DNA of 64,000 nt, taken from NCBI RefSeq assembly GCF_050947335.1, contig NW_027473839.1, positions 1 through 64,000 on the forward strand, read 5' to 3'. The notes beneath the pieces are model-generated. The model was not told the DNA's origin, did no database searches, and worked only from the letters and a program-made list of their open reading frames with translations. The DNA comes from Megachile rotundata. Taxonomy: Eukaryota > Arthropoda > Insecta > Hymenoptera > Megachilidae. The number at the start of each line of letters is the position of its first letter. Position 1 is the stretch's first letter. A program made the translations under genes and the position numbers. Of this stretch, positions 40,393 to 53,850 are shown piece after piece.

Positions 40393-43300
40393 GTTCTATC
40401 GATCATATAAGCATAATATGGCTAATAATATGAGTTAGATTCATAATAATAACAGTAATAAGTATAGTAATTGACGTTCTATCGATAATATAACCATAAT
40501 ATGGCTAATAATATGAGTTAGATTGATAATAGTGAGTGTAATAAGTATAGTAATTGTCGTTCTATCGATCATATAAGCATAATAAGGCTAATAATATGAG
40601 TTAGAGTGATAATACTAAGAGTAGTGAGTATAGTAATTCTCATTCTATCGGTCATATAAGCATAATATGGCTAATAATATGAGTTAGATTTATAATAATA
40701 AGAGTAATAAGTATAGTAATTGTCGTTCTATCGATCATATAAGCACAATATGGCTAATAATATGAGTTAGATTGATAATAATAAGAGTAATAAGTATAGT
40801 AATTGTCGTTATATCGATCATATAACCATAATATGGCTAATAGCATGAGTTAGATTGATAATAATAAGAGTAATGAGTATAGTAATTGTCGTACTATCGA
40901 TCATATAAGCATAATATGGCTAATAATGTGAGTTAGATTGATAATAGTGAGTGCAATAAATATAGTAATTGTCGTTCTATCGCTCATATAAGCACAATAT
41001 GGCTAATAATATGAGTTAGATTGATAATAATAAGAGTAATAAGTATAGTAATTGTCGTTCTATCGATCATATAAGCATAATATGGCTAATAATATGAGTT
41101 AGATTGATAATAATAAGTGTAATAAGTATAGTAATTGTCGTTCTATCGGTCATTTAAGCATAATATGGCTAATAATATGAGTCAGATTGATAATAATAAC
41201 AGTAATACGTATAGTAATTGTCGTTCTATCGATAATATAAGCATAATATGGCTAATAATATGAGTTAGATTGATAATACTAAGAGAAGTGAGTATAGTAA
41301 TTCTCGTTCTATCGATCATATAATCATAATATGGCTAATAATATGAGTTAGATTGATAATACTAAGAGTAGTGAGTATATTAATTGTCGTTCTATCGATC
41401 ATATAAGCATAATATGGCTAATAATATGAGTTAGATTGATAATAATAAGAGTAGTAAGTATAGTATTTGTCGTTCTATCGATCATATAAGCATAATATGG
41501 CTAATAATACGAGTTAGATTGATAATAATAAGAGTAATAAGTATAGTAATTGTCGTTCCATCGATCATTTAACCATAATATGGCTAATAATATTAGTTAG
41601 ATTGATAATAATAACAGTAATAAGTATAGTAATTGTCGTTCTATCGATAATATAAGCATAATATGGCTAATAATATGAGTCAGATTGATAATAATAACAG
41701 TAATAAGTATAGTAATTGTCGTTCTATCGATAATATAAGCATAATATGGCTAATAATATGAGTTAGATTGATAATACTAAGAGTAGTGAGTATAGTAATT
41801 CTCGTTCTATAGATCATATAATCATAATATGGCTAATAATACGAGTTAGATTGATAATAATAAGAGTAATAAGTATAGTAATTGTCGTTCTATCGATCAT
41901 TTAACCATAATATGGCTAATAATATGAGTTAGATTGATAATAATAAGAGTAATAAGTATAGTAATTGTCGTTCTATCGATAATATAAGCATAATATGGCT
42001 AATAATATGAGTTAGATTGATAATACTAAGAGTAATAAGTATAGTAATTGTCGTTCTATCGATAATATAAGCATAATATGGCTAATAATATGAGTTAGAT
42101 TGATAATACTAAGAGTAGTGAGTATAGTAATTCTCATTCGATCGATCATATAAGCATAATATGGCTAATAATATGAGTTAGATAGATAATAATAAGAGTA
42201 ATGAGTATAGTAATTGTAGTTCTATCGATCATATCTGCATAATATGGTTAATAATATGCGTTAGATTCATAATAATAACAGTAACAAGTATAGTAATTGT
42301 CGTTCTATCGATCATTTAAGCATAATATGGCTAATAATATGAGTTAGGTTGATAATAATAAGAGTAATAAGTATAGTAGATGTCGTGCTATCGATCATAT
42401 CTGCATAATATGGTCAATAATATGAGTTAGATTGATAATAGTGAGTGTAATAAGTATAGTAATTGTCGTTCTGTCGATCATATTAGCATAATATGGTTAA
42501 TAATATGAGTTAGATTGATAATAATAAGAGTAATAAGTATAGTATTTGTCGTTCTATCGATCATATAAGCATAATATGGCTAATAATACGAGTTAGATTG
42601 ATAATAATAAGAGTAATAAGTATAGTAATTGTCGTTCTATCGATCATATAAGCACAATATGGCTAATAATATGAGTTAGATTGATAATAATAAGAGTAAT
42701 GAGTATAGTAATTGTCGTTCTATCGATCATATCTGCATAATATGGTTAACAGTATGAGTTAGATTGATAATAATAAGAGTAATAAGTATAGTAATTGTCG
42801 TTATATCGATCATATAACCATAATATGGCTAATAGCATGAGTTGGATTGATAATAATAAGAGTAATGAGTATAGTAATTGTCGTTCTATCGATCATATCT
42901 GCATAATATGGTTAATAATATGAGTTAGATTGATAATAGTGAGTGTAATAAATATAGTAATTGTCGTTCTATCGTTCATATTAGCACAATATGGCTAATA
43001 ACATGAGTTAGATTCATAATAATAAGAGTAATAAGTATAGTAATTGTCGTTCTATCGATCATATAAGCATAATATGGCTAATAATATGAGTTAGAGTGAT
43101 AATACTAAGAGTAGTGAGTACAGTAATTCTCATTCCATCGATCATATAAGCATAATATGGCTAATAATATGAGTTAGATTGATAATAATAGCAGTAATAA
43201 GTACAGTAATTGTCGTTCTATCGATAATATAAGCATAATATGGCTAATAATATGAGTTAGATTGATAATACTAAGAGTAGTGAGTACAGTAATTGTCGCT

Positions 43301-44459
43301 CTATCGATCATATAAGCATAATATGGCTAATAATACGAGTTAGATTGATAATAATAAGAGTAATAAGTATAGTAATTGTCGTTCTATCGATCATTTAACC
43401 ATAATATGGCTAATAATATGAGTTAGATTGATAATAATAAGAGTAATAAGTATAGTATTTGTCGTTCTATCGATAATATAAGCATAATATGGCTAATAAT
43501 ATGCGTTAGATTGATAATACTAAGAGTAGTGAGTATAGTAATTCTCATTCTATCGATCATATAAGCATAATATGGCTAATAATATGAGTTAGATAGATAA
43601 TAATAAGAGTAATGAGTATAGTAATTGTAGTTCTATCGATCATATCTGCATAATATGGTTAATATTATGAGTTGGATTCATAATAATAACAGTAATAAGT
43701 ATAGTAATTGTCGTTCTATCGATCATTTAAGCATAATATGGCTAATAATACGAGTTAGATTGATAATAATAAGAGTAATAAGTATAGTAACTGTCGTTCT
43801 ATCGATCATATAAGCATAATATGGTTAATAATATGAGTTAGAATGATAATAATAAGAGTAATAAGTATAGTAATTGTCGTTCTATCGATCATATCTGCAT
43901 AATATGGTTAATAATATGAGTTAGATTGATAATAATAAGAGTAATAAGTATAGTATTTGTCGTTCTATCGATCATATAAGCATAATATGGCTAATAATAT
44001 GCGTTAGATTGATAATAATAAGAGTAATAAGTATAGTAATTGTCGTTCTATCGATCATATAAGCATAATATGGCTAATAATATGAGTTAGAGTGATAATA
44101 CTAAGAGTAGTGAGTACAGTAATTCTCATTCCATCGATCATATAAGCATAATATGGCTAATAATATGAGTTAGATTGATAATAATAGCAGTAATAAGTAC
44201 AGTAATTGTCGTTCTGTCGATAATATAAGCATAATATGGCGAATAATATGAGTTAGATTGATAATACTAAGAGTAGTGAGTACAGTAATTGTCGTTCTAT
44301 CGATCATATAAGCATAATATGGCTAATAATACGAGTTAGATTGATAATAATAAGAGTAATAAGTATAGTAATTGTCGTTCTATCGATCATTTAACCATAA
44401 TATGGCTAATAATATGAGTTAGATTGATAATAATAAGAGTAATAAGTATAGTAATTGTC
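40393..44459. repeat. First copy of a 49-monomer (4,067-bp) tandem duplication
   Basis: This matches the next 4,061 bp (44,460-48,520) at exactly 4,067-bp spacing. Rare marks shared by both copies are TTGACGTTC (40,471/44,538), AATACGTATAG (near 41,204/45,271), CTATAGATCAT (near 41,808/45,875), AACAAGTATAG (near 42,282/46,349), TGTCGTGCTA (42,381/46,448) and TGTCGCTCTA (near 43,294/47,361). It contains one full M block from 42,828 and no D cassette. Confidence 0.92.
41002..41084 (+). repeat. Reference monomer identical to the consensus
   Basis: This single monomer carries the majority base at every position and can serve as the type unit. It has one ATCGAT palindrome (monomer positions 61-66), two CpG sites (55-56 and 63-64) and one TGATAA motif (21-26). 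There is no C on the plus strand between positions 3 and 54. The strand label is arbitrary and follows the orientation given. Confidence 0.95.
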
Positions 44460-44487
44460 GTTCTATCGATCATATAAGCATAATATG
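44405..44487. repeat. Chimeric monomer at the 49-monomer duplication junction
   Basis: Left of 44,454 this monomer agrees with the one ending the second copy. From 44,460 onward it agrees with the one starting the first copy. The breakpoint therefore lies between 44,453 and 44,460 (monomer positions 49-56, within TAATTGTCG). Confidence 0.8.
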
Positions 44488-47400
44488 GCTAATAATATGA
44501 GTTAGATTCATAATAATAACAGTAATAAGTATAGTAATTGACGTTCTATCGATAATATAACCAAATTATGGCTAATAATATGAGTTAGATTGATAATAGT
44601 GAGTGTAATAAGTATAGTAATTGTCGTTCTATCGATCATATAAGCATAATAAGGCTAATAATATGAGTTAGAGTGATAATACTAAGAGTAGTGAGTATAG
44701 TAATTCTCATTCTATCGGTCATATAAGCATAATATGGCTAATAATATGAGTTAGATTTATAATAATAAGAGTAATAAGTATAGTAATTGTCGTTCTATCG
44801 ATCATATAAGCACAATATGGCTAATAATATGAGTTAGATTGATAATAATAAGAGTAATAAGTATAGTAATTGTCGTTATATCGATCATATAACCATAATA
44901 TGGCTAATAGCATGAGTTAGATTGATAATAATAAGAGTAATGAGTATAGTAATTGTCGTACTATCGATCATATAAGCATAATATGGCTAATAATGTGAGT
45001 TAGATTGATAATAGTGAGTGCAATAAATATAGTAATTGTCGTTCTATCGCTCATATAAGCACAATATGGCTAATAATATGAGTTAGATTGATAATAATAA
45101 GAGTAATAAGTATAGTAATTGTCGTTCTATCGATCATATAAGCATAATATGGCTAATAATATGAGTTAGATTGATAATAATAAGTGTAATAAGTATAGTA
45201 ATTGTCGTTCTATCGGTCATTTAAGCATAATATGGCTAATAATATGAGTCAGATTGATAATAATAACAGTAATACGTATAGTAATTGTCGTTCTATCGAT
45301 AATATAAGCATAATATGGCTAATAATATGAGTTAGATTGATAATACTAAGAGAAGTGAGTATAGTAATTCTCGTTCTATCGATCATATAATCAGAATATG
45401 GCTAATAATATGAGTTAGATTGATAATACTAAGAGTAGTGAGTATATTAATTGTCGTTCTATCGATCATATAAGCATAATATGGCTAATAATATGAGTTA
45501 GATTGATAATAATAAGAGTAGTAAGTATAGTATTTGTCGTTCTATCGATCATATAAGCATAATATGGCTAATAATACGAGTTAGATTGATAATAATAAGA
45601 GTAATAAGTATAGTAATTGTCGTTCTATCGATCATTTAACCATAATATGGCTAATAATATTAGTTAGATTGATAATAATAACAGTAATAAGTATAGTAAT
45701 TGTCGTTCTATCGATAATATAAGCATAATATGGCTAATAATATGAGTCAGATTGATAATAATAACAGTAATAAGTATAGTAATTGTCGTTCTATCGATAA
45801 TATAAGCATAATATGGCTAATAATATGAGTTAGATTGATAATACTAAGAGTAGTGAGTATAGTAATTCTCGTTCTATAGATCATATAATCATAATATGGC
45901 TAATAATACGAGTTAGATTGATAATAATAAGAGTAATAAGTATAGTAATTGTCGTTCTATCGATCATTTAACCATAATATGGCTAATAATATGAGTTAGA
46001 TTGATAATAATAAGAGTAATAAGTATAGTAATTGTCGTTCTATCGATAATATAAGCATAATATGGCTAATAATATGAGTTAGATTGATAATACTAAGAGT
46101 AATAAGTATAGTAATTGTCGTTCTATCGATAATATAAGCATAATATGGCTAATAATATGAGTTAGATTGATAATACTAAGAGTAGTGAGTATAGTAATTC
46201 TCATTCGATCGATCATATAAGCATAATATGGCTAATAATATGAGTTAGATAGATAATAATAAGAGTAATGAGTATAGTAATTGTAGTTCTATCGATCATA
46301 TCTGCATAATATGGTTAATAATATGCGTTAGATTCATAATAATAACAGTAACAAGTATAGTAATTGTCGTTCTATCGATCATTTAAGCATAATATGGCTA
46401 ATAATATGAGTTAGGTTGATAATAATAAGAGTAATAAGTATAGTAGATGTCGTGCTATCGATCATATCTGCATAATATGGTCAATAATATGAGTTAGATT
46501 GATAATAGTGAGTGTAATAAGTATAGTAATTGTCGTTCTGTCGATCATATTAGCATAATATGGTTAATAATATGAGTTAGATTGATAATAATAAGAGTAA
46601 TAAGTATAGTATTTGTCGTTCTATCGATCATATAAGCATAATATGGCTAATAATACGAGTTAGATTGATAATAATAAGAGTAATAAGTATAGTAATTGTC
46701 GTTCTATCGATCATATAAGCACAATATGGCTAATAATATGAGTTAGATTGATAATAATAAGAGTAATGAGTATAGTAATTGTCGTTCTATCGATCATATC
46801 TGCATAATATGGTTAACAGTATGAGTTAGATTGATAATAATAAGAGTAATAAGTATAGTAATTGTCGTTATATCGATCATATAACCATAATATGGCTAAT
46901 AGCATGAGTTGGATTGATAATAATAAGAGTAATGAGTATAGTAATTGTCGTTCTATCGATCATATCTGCATAATATGGTTAATAATATGAGTTAGATTGA
47001 TAATAGTGAGTGTAATAAATATAGTAATTGTCGTTCTATCGTTCATATTAGCACAATATGGCTAATAACATGAGTTAGATTCATAATAATAAGAGTAATA
47101 AGTATAGTAATTGTCGTTCTATCGATCATATAAGCATAATATGGCTAATAATATGAGTTAGAGTGATAATACTAAGAGTAGTGAGTACAGTAATTCTCAT
47201 TCCATCGATCATATAAGCATAATATGGCTAATAATATGAGTTAGATTGATAATAATAGCAGTAATAAGTACAGTAATTGTCGTTCTATCGATAATATAAG
47301 CATAATATGGCTAATAATATGAGTTAGATTGATAATACTAAGAGTAGTGAGTACAGTAATTGTCGCTCTATCGATCATATAAGCATAATATGGCTAATAA

Positions 47401-48520
47401 TACGAGTTAGATTGATAATAATAAGAGTAATAAGTATAGTAATTGTCGTTCTATCGATCATTTAACCATAATATGGCTAATAATATGAGTTAGATTGATA
47501 ATAATAAGAGTAATAAGTATAGTATTTGTCGTTCTATCGATAATATAAGCATAATATGGCTAATAATATGCGTTAGATTGATAATACTAAGAGTAGTGAG
47601 TATAGTAATTCTCATTCTATCGATCATATAAGCATAATATGGCTAATAATATGAGTTAGATAGATAATAATAAGAGTAATGAGTATAGTAATTGTAGTTC
47701 TATCGATCATATCTGCATAATATGGTTAATATTATGAGTTGGATTCATAATAATAACAGTAATAAGTATAGTAATTGTCGTTCTATCGATCATTTAAGCA
47801 TAATATGGCTAATAATACGAGTTAGATTGATAATAATAAGAGTAATAAGTATAGTAACTGTCGTTCTATCGATCATATAAGCATAATATGGTTAATAATA
47901 TGAGTTAGAATGATAATAATAAGAGTAATAAGTATAGTAATTGTCGTTCTATCGATCATATCTGCATAATATGGTTAATAATATGAGTTAGATTGATAAT
48001 AATAAGAGTAATAAGTATAGTATTTGTCGTTCTATCGATCATATAAGCATAATATGGCTAATAATATGCGTTAGATTGATAATAATAAGAGTAATAAGTA
48101 TAGTAATTGTCGTTCTATCGATCATATAAGCATAATATGGCTAATAATATGAGTTAGAGTGATAATACTAAGAGTAGTGAGTACAGTAATTCTCATTCCA
48201 TCGATCATATAAGCATAATATAGCTAATAATATGAGTTAGATTGATAATAATAGCAGTAATAAGTACAGTAATTGTCGTTCTGTCGATAATATAAGCATA
48301 ATATGGCGAATAATATGAGTTAGATTGATAATACTAAGAGTAGTGAGTACAGTAATTGTCGTTCTATCGATCATATAAGCATAATATGGCTAATAATACG
48401 AGTTAGATTGATAATAATAAGAGTAATAAGTATAGTAATTGTCGTTCTATCGATCATTTAACCATAATATGGCTAATAATATGAGTTAGATTGATAATAA
48501 TAAGAGTAATAAGTATAGTA
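44460..48520. repeat. Second copy of the 49-monomer duplication
   Basis: Only a handful of differences from the first copy were seen: CCAAATTATGG near 44,561 (CCATAATATGG upstream), ATCAGAATATGG near 45,390, TTCTATCG at 45,644 (TTCCATCG upstream) and ATATAGCTAAT near 48,220. This implies identity well above 99% and a recent event. The right edge is at 48,520, where TAATTG in copy 1 meets TATTTG here. An M block starts at 46,895. Confidence 0.92.
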
Positions 48521-50017
48521 TTTGTCGTTCTATCGATAATATAAGCATAATATGGCTAATAATATGCGTTAGATTGATAATACTAAGAGTAGTGAGTATA
48601 GTAATTCTCATTCTATCGATCATATAAGCATAATATGGCTAATAATATGAGTTAGATAGATAATAATAAGAGTAATGAGTATAGTAATTGTAGTTCTATC
48701 GATCATATCTGCATAATATGGTTAATATTATGAGTTGGATTCATAATAATAACAGTAATAAGTATAGTAATTGTCGTTCTATCGATCATTTAAGCATAAT
48801 ATGGCTAATAATACGAGTTAGATTGATAATAATAAGAGTAATAAGTATAGTAATTGTCGTTCTATCGATCATATCTGCATAATATGGTTAATAATATGAG
48901 TTAGATTGATAATAATAAGAGTAATAAGTATAGTATTTGTCGTTCTATCGATCATATAAGCATAATATGGCTAATAATATGAGTTAGAGTGATAATACTA
49001 AGAGTAGTGAGTACAGTAATTCTCATTCCATCGATCATATAAGCATAATATGGCTAATAATATGAGTTAGATTGATAATAATAGCAGTAATAAGTACAGT
49101 AATTGTCGTTCTATCGATAATATAAGCATAATATGGCTAATAATATGAGTTAGATTGATAATACTAAGAGTAGTGAGTACAGTAATTGTCGTTCTATCGA
49201 TCATATAAGCATAATATGGCTAATAATACGAGTAAGATTGATAATAATAAGAGTAATAAGTATAGTAATTGTCGTTCTATCGATCATTTAACCATAATAT
49301 GGCTAATAATATGAGTTAGATTGATAATAATATAAGTAATAAGTATAGTAATAGTCGTCCTATCGATAATATAAGCATAATATGGCTAATAATATGAGTT
49401 AGATTGATAATACTAAGAGTAGTGAGTAGAGTAATTCTCGTTCTATCGATCATATAATAATAATATGGCTAATAATATGAGTTAGATTGAAAATACTAAG
49501 AGTAGTGAGTATAGTAGTTGTCGTTCTATCGATCATATAAGCATAATATGGCTAATAATATGAGTTAGATTGATAATAATAAGAGTAGTAAGTATAGTAT
49601 TTGTCGTTCTATCGATCATATAAGCATAATATGGCTAATAATACGAGTTAGATTGATAATAATAAGAGTAATAAGTATAGTAATTGTCGTTCTATCGATC
49701 ATTTAACCATAATATGGCTAATAATATGAGTTAGATTGATAATAATAAGAGTAATAAGTATAGCAATTGTCGTTCTATCGATCATATAAGCATAATATGG
49801 CTAATAATATGAGTTAGATTGATAATAATAAGAGTAGTAAGTATAGTATTTGTCGTTCTATCGATCATATAAGCATAATATGGCTAATAATACGAGTTAG
49901 ATTGATAATAATAAGAGTAATAAGTATAGTAATTGTCGTTCTATCGATCATTTAACCATAATATGGCTAATAATATGAGTTAGATTGATAATAATAAGAG
50001 TAATAAGTATAGTAATA
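48521..50017. repeat. Partial M-block monomers and a copy of the 8-monomer unit
   Basis: The segment continues with M-type monomers (ATATGCGTTAG, AATATTATGAG, CATTCCATCG, AATAGCAG) in a shortened order to about 49,240. From about 49,340 it repeats the 8-monomer unit known from 37,402-38,786. GTGAGTAGAG at 49,423 corresponds to 38,135 at 136 monomers. There are small private changes (AATATAAGTAA near 49,331, GTAGTTGTCG near 49,515). It holds only satellite. Confidence 0.7.
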
Positions 50018-50842
50018 GTCGTTCTATCGATAATATAAGCATAATATGGCTAATAATATGAGTTAGATTCATAATAATAAGAGTAATAAGTATAGTAATT
50101 GTCGTTCTATCGATCATATAAGCATAATATGGCTAATAATATGAGTTAGATTGATAATAATAAGTGTAAAAAGTAGAGTAATTGTCGTTCGATCGATCAT
50201 ATCTGCATAATATGGTTAATAATATGAGTTAGATTGATAATAATAAGAGTAATGAGTATAGTAATTGTCGTACTATCGATCATATAAGCATAATATGGCT
50301 AATAATGTGAGTTAGATTGATAGTAATAAGTGTAATAAGTATAGTAATTGTCGTTCTATCGATCATTTAACCATAATATGGCTAATAATATGAGTTAGAT
50401 TGATAATAATAAGAGTAATAAGTATAGGAATTGTCGTTCTATCGATAATATAAGCATAATATGGCTAATAATATGAGTTAGATTGATAATACTAAGGGTA
50501 GTGAGTATAGTAATTCTCGTTCTATCTATCATATAATCATAATATGAATAATAATATGAGTTAGATTGATAATACTAAGACTGGTGAGTATAGTAATTGT
50601 CGTTCTATCGATCATATAAGCATAATATGGCTAATAATATAAGTTAGATTGATAATAATAAGAGTAGTAAGTGTAGTATTTGTCGTTCTATCGATCATAT
50701 AAGCATAATATGGCTAATAATACGAGTTAGATTGATAATAATAAGAGTAATAAGTATAGTAATTGTCGTTCTATCGATCATTTAACCATAATATGGCTAA
50801 TAATATGAGTTAGATTGATAATAATAAGAGTAATAAGTATAG
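50018..50842. repeat. 825-bp segment duplicated 22 monomers downstream
   Basis: This segment recurs at 51,844-52,668 (spacing 1,826 bp). Shared rare marks are AATAAGTGTAAAAAGTAGAG, ATTGATAGTAATAAG, ACTAAGACTGG (near 50,574/52,400) and GTAAGTGTAGTATTTG. The left edge is TAATAG versus TAATTG at 50,017 and the right edge is TATAGTAATAG versus TATAGGAATTG at 50,843. Confidence 0.85.
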
Positions 50843-51114
50843 TAATAGTCGTTCTATCGATAATATAAGCATAATATGGCTAATAATATGAGTTAGATTG
50901 ATAATACTAAGGGTAGTGAGTATAGTAATTCTCGTTCTATCGATCATATAAGCATAATATGGCTAATAATATGAGTTGGATTGATAATAATAAGAGTAAT
51001 AAGTATAGTAATTGTAGTTCTATCGATCATATAAGCATAATATGGCTAATAATATGAGTTAGATAGATAATAATAAGAGTAATGAGTATAGTAATTGTAG
51101 TCCTATCGATCATC

Positions 51115-51446
51115 TCTGCATAATATGGTTAATAATATGAGTTAGATTCATAATAATAACAGTAATAAGTATAGTAATTGTCGTTCTATCGATAATATAA
51201 CCATAATATGGCTAATAATATGAGTTATATTGATAATACTAAGAGTAGTGAGTATAGTAATTCTCGTTCTATCGATCATATCTGCATAATATGGTTAATA
51301 ATATGAGTTAGATTCATAATAATAACAGTAATAAGTATAGTAATTGTCGTTCTATCGATAATATAACCATAATATGGCTAATAATATGAGTTAGATTGAT
51401 AATACTAAGAGTAGTGAGTATAGTAATTCTCGTTCTATCGATCATA
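51115..51446. repeat. Two-monomer (166-bp) tandem duplication
   Basis: The pair TCTGC/GTTAAT/ATTCAT/AACAG/GATAAT/TAACC followed by CTAAGAGTAGTGAG/TTCTCGTTC occurs twice in succession at 166-bp spacing. The first copy has a private GAGTTATATTG near 51,224. The same doubled dimer is found at 54,601-54,932, 42 monomers downstream, without that change. Confidence 0.8.
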
Positions 51447-51843
51447 TAAGCATAATATGGCTAATAATATGAGTTAGATTGATAATAATAAGAGTAATAA
51501 GTACAGTAATTGTCGTTCTATCGATCATATAAGCATAATAAGGCTAATAATATGAGTTAGAGTGATAATACTAAGAGTAGTGAGTATAGTAATTCTCATT
51601 CTATCGATCATATAAGCATAATATGGCTAATAATATGAGTTAGATTGATAATAATAACAGTAATAAGTATAGTAATTGTCGTTCTCTCGATCATATAAGC
51701 ATAATATGGCTAATAATATGAGTTAGAGTGATAATACTAAGAGTAGTGAGTATAGTAATTCTCATTCCATCGATCATATAAGCATAATATGGCTAATAAT
51801 ATGAGTAAGATTGATAATAATAACAGTAATAAGTATAGTAATT

Positions 51844-52668
51844 GTCGTTCTATCGATAATATAAGCATAATATGGCTAATAATATGAGTTAGATTCATAA
51901 TAATAAGAGTAATAAGTATAGTAATTGTCGTTCTATCGATCATATAAGCATAATATGGCTAATAATATGAGTTAGATTGATAATAATAAGTGTAAAAAGT
52001 AGAGTAATTGTCGTTCGATCGATCATATCTGCATAATATGGTTAATAATATGAGTTAGATTGATAATAATAAGAGTAATGAGTATAGTAATTGTCGTACT
52101 ATCGATCATATAAGCATAATATGGCTAATAATGTGAGTTAGATTGATAGTAATAAGTGTAATAAGTATAGTAATTGTCGTTCTATCGATCATTTAACCAT
52201 AATATGGCTAATAATATGAGTTAGATTGATAATAATAAGAGTAATAAGTATAGGAATTGTCGTTCTATCGATAATATAAGCATAATATGGCTAATAATAT
52301 GAGTTAGATTGATAATACTAAGGGTAGTGAGTATAGTAATTCTCGTTCTATCTATCATATAATCATAATATGAATAATAATATGAGTTAGATTGATAATA
52401 CTAAGACTGGTGAGTATAGTAATTGTCGTTCTATCGATCATATAAGCATAATATGGCTAATAATATAAGTTAGATTGATAATAATAAGAGTAGTAAGTGT
52501 AGTATTTGTCGTTCTATCGATCATATAAGCATAATATGGCTAATAATACGAGTTAGATTGATAATAATAAGAGTAATAAGTATAGTAATTGTCGTTCTAT
52601 CGATCATTTAACCATAATATGGCTAATAATATGAGTTAGATTGATAATAATAAGAGTAATAAGTATAG
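51844..52668. repeat. Second copy of the 825-bp segment
   Basis: It is nearly identical to 50,018-50,842; I saw no difference in the diagnostic marks. It is separated from the first copy by about 1.0 kb of other satellite monomers, so the period is 22 monomers but only the first ten or so of the unit are still alike. Confidence 0.85.
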
Positions 52669-52937
52669 GAATTGTCGTTCTATCGATAATATAAGCATAA
52701 TATGGCTAATAATATGAGTTAGATTGATAATACTAAGGGTAGTGAGTATAGTAATTCTCGTTCTGTCGATCATGTAAGCATAATATGGCTAATAATATGA
52801 GTTGGATTGATAATAATAAGAGTAATAAGTATAGTAATTGTCGTTCTATCGATCATATAAGCATAATATGGCTAATAATATGAGTTAGATTGATAATACT
52901 AAGAGTAGTGAGTATAGTAATTCTCATTCTATCGATC

Positions 52938-53479
52938 ATATAAGCATAATATGGCTAATAATATGAGTTAGATAGATAATAATAAGAGTAATGAGTATAG
53001 TAATTGTAGTTCTATCGATCATATCTGCATAATATGGTTAATAATATGAGTTAGATTCATAATAATAACAGTAATAAGTATAGTAATTGTCGTTCTATCG
53101 ATCATTTAAGCATAATATGGCTAATAATACGAGTTAGATTGATAATAATAAGAGTAATAAGTATAGTAATTGTCGTTCTATCGATCATTTAACCATAATA
53201 TGGCTAATAATATGAGTTAGATTGATAATAATAAGAGTAATAAGTATAGTAATAGTCGTTCTATCGATAATATAAGCATAATATGGCTAATAATATGAGT
53301 TAGATTGATAATACTAAGAGTAGTGAGTAGAGTAATTCTCGTTCTATCGATCATATAATAATAATATGGCTAATAATATGAGTTAGATTGAAAATACTAA
53401 GAGTAGTGAGTATAGTAATTGTCGTTCTATCGATCATATAAGCATAATATGGCTAATAATATGAGTTAGATTGATAATA
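52938..53479. repeat. 542-bp segment duplicated 11 monomers downstream
   Basis: This matches 53,851-54,392 at 913-bp spacing. It contains the AGATAGATAATA, AATACGAG, TAATAGTCG, GTGAGTAGAG (53,324) and TTGAAAATAC units in order. It ends at 53,480, where ATACTAAG meets ATAATAAG. Confidence 0.8.
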
Positions 53480-53850
53480 CTAAGAGTAGTGGGTATAGTA
53501 ATTCTCGTTCTATCTATCATATAATCATAATATGAATAATAATATGAGTTAGATTGATAATACTAAGAGTGGTGAGTATAGTAATTGTCGTTCTATCGAT
53601 CATATAAGCATAATATGGCTAATAATATAAGTTAGATTGATAATAATAAGAGTAGTAAGTATAGTATTTGTCGTTCTATCGATCATATAAGCATAATATG
53701 GCTAATAATACGAGTTAGATTGATAATAATAAGAGTAATAAGTATAGTAATTGTCGTTCTATCGATCATTTAACCATAATATGGCTAATAATATGAGTTA
53801 GATTGATAATAATAAGAGTAATAAGTATAGGAATTGTCGTTCTATCGATA

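Noticed and set aside
51737..51943. 68-residue minus-strand reading frame, rich in Leu and Ile
   Set aside because: It is the reverse complement of two and a half monomers whose variants happen to remove stops. The hydrophobic composition follows from TAA/ATA-rich DNA, not from a membrane protein.
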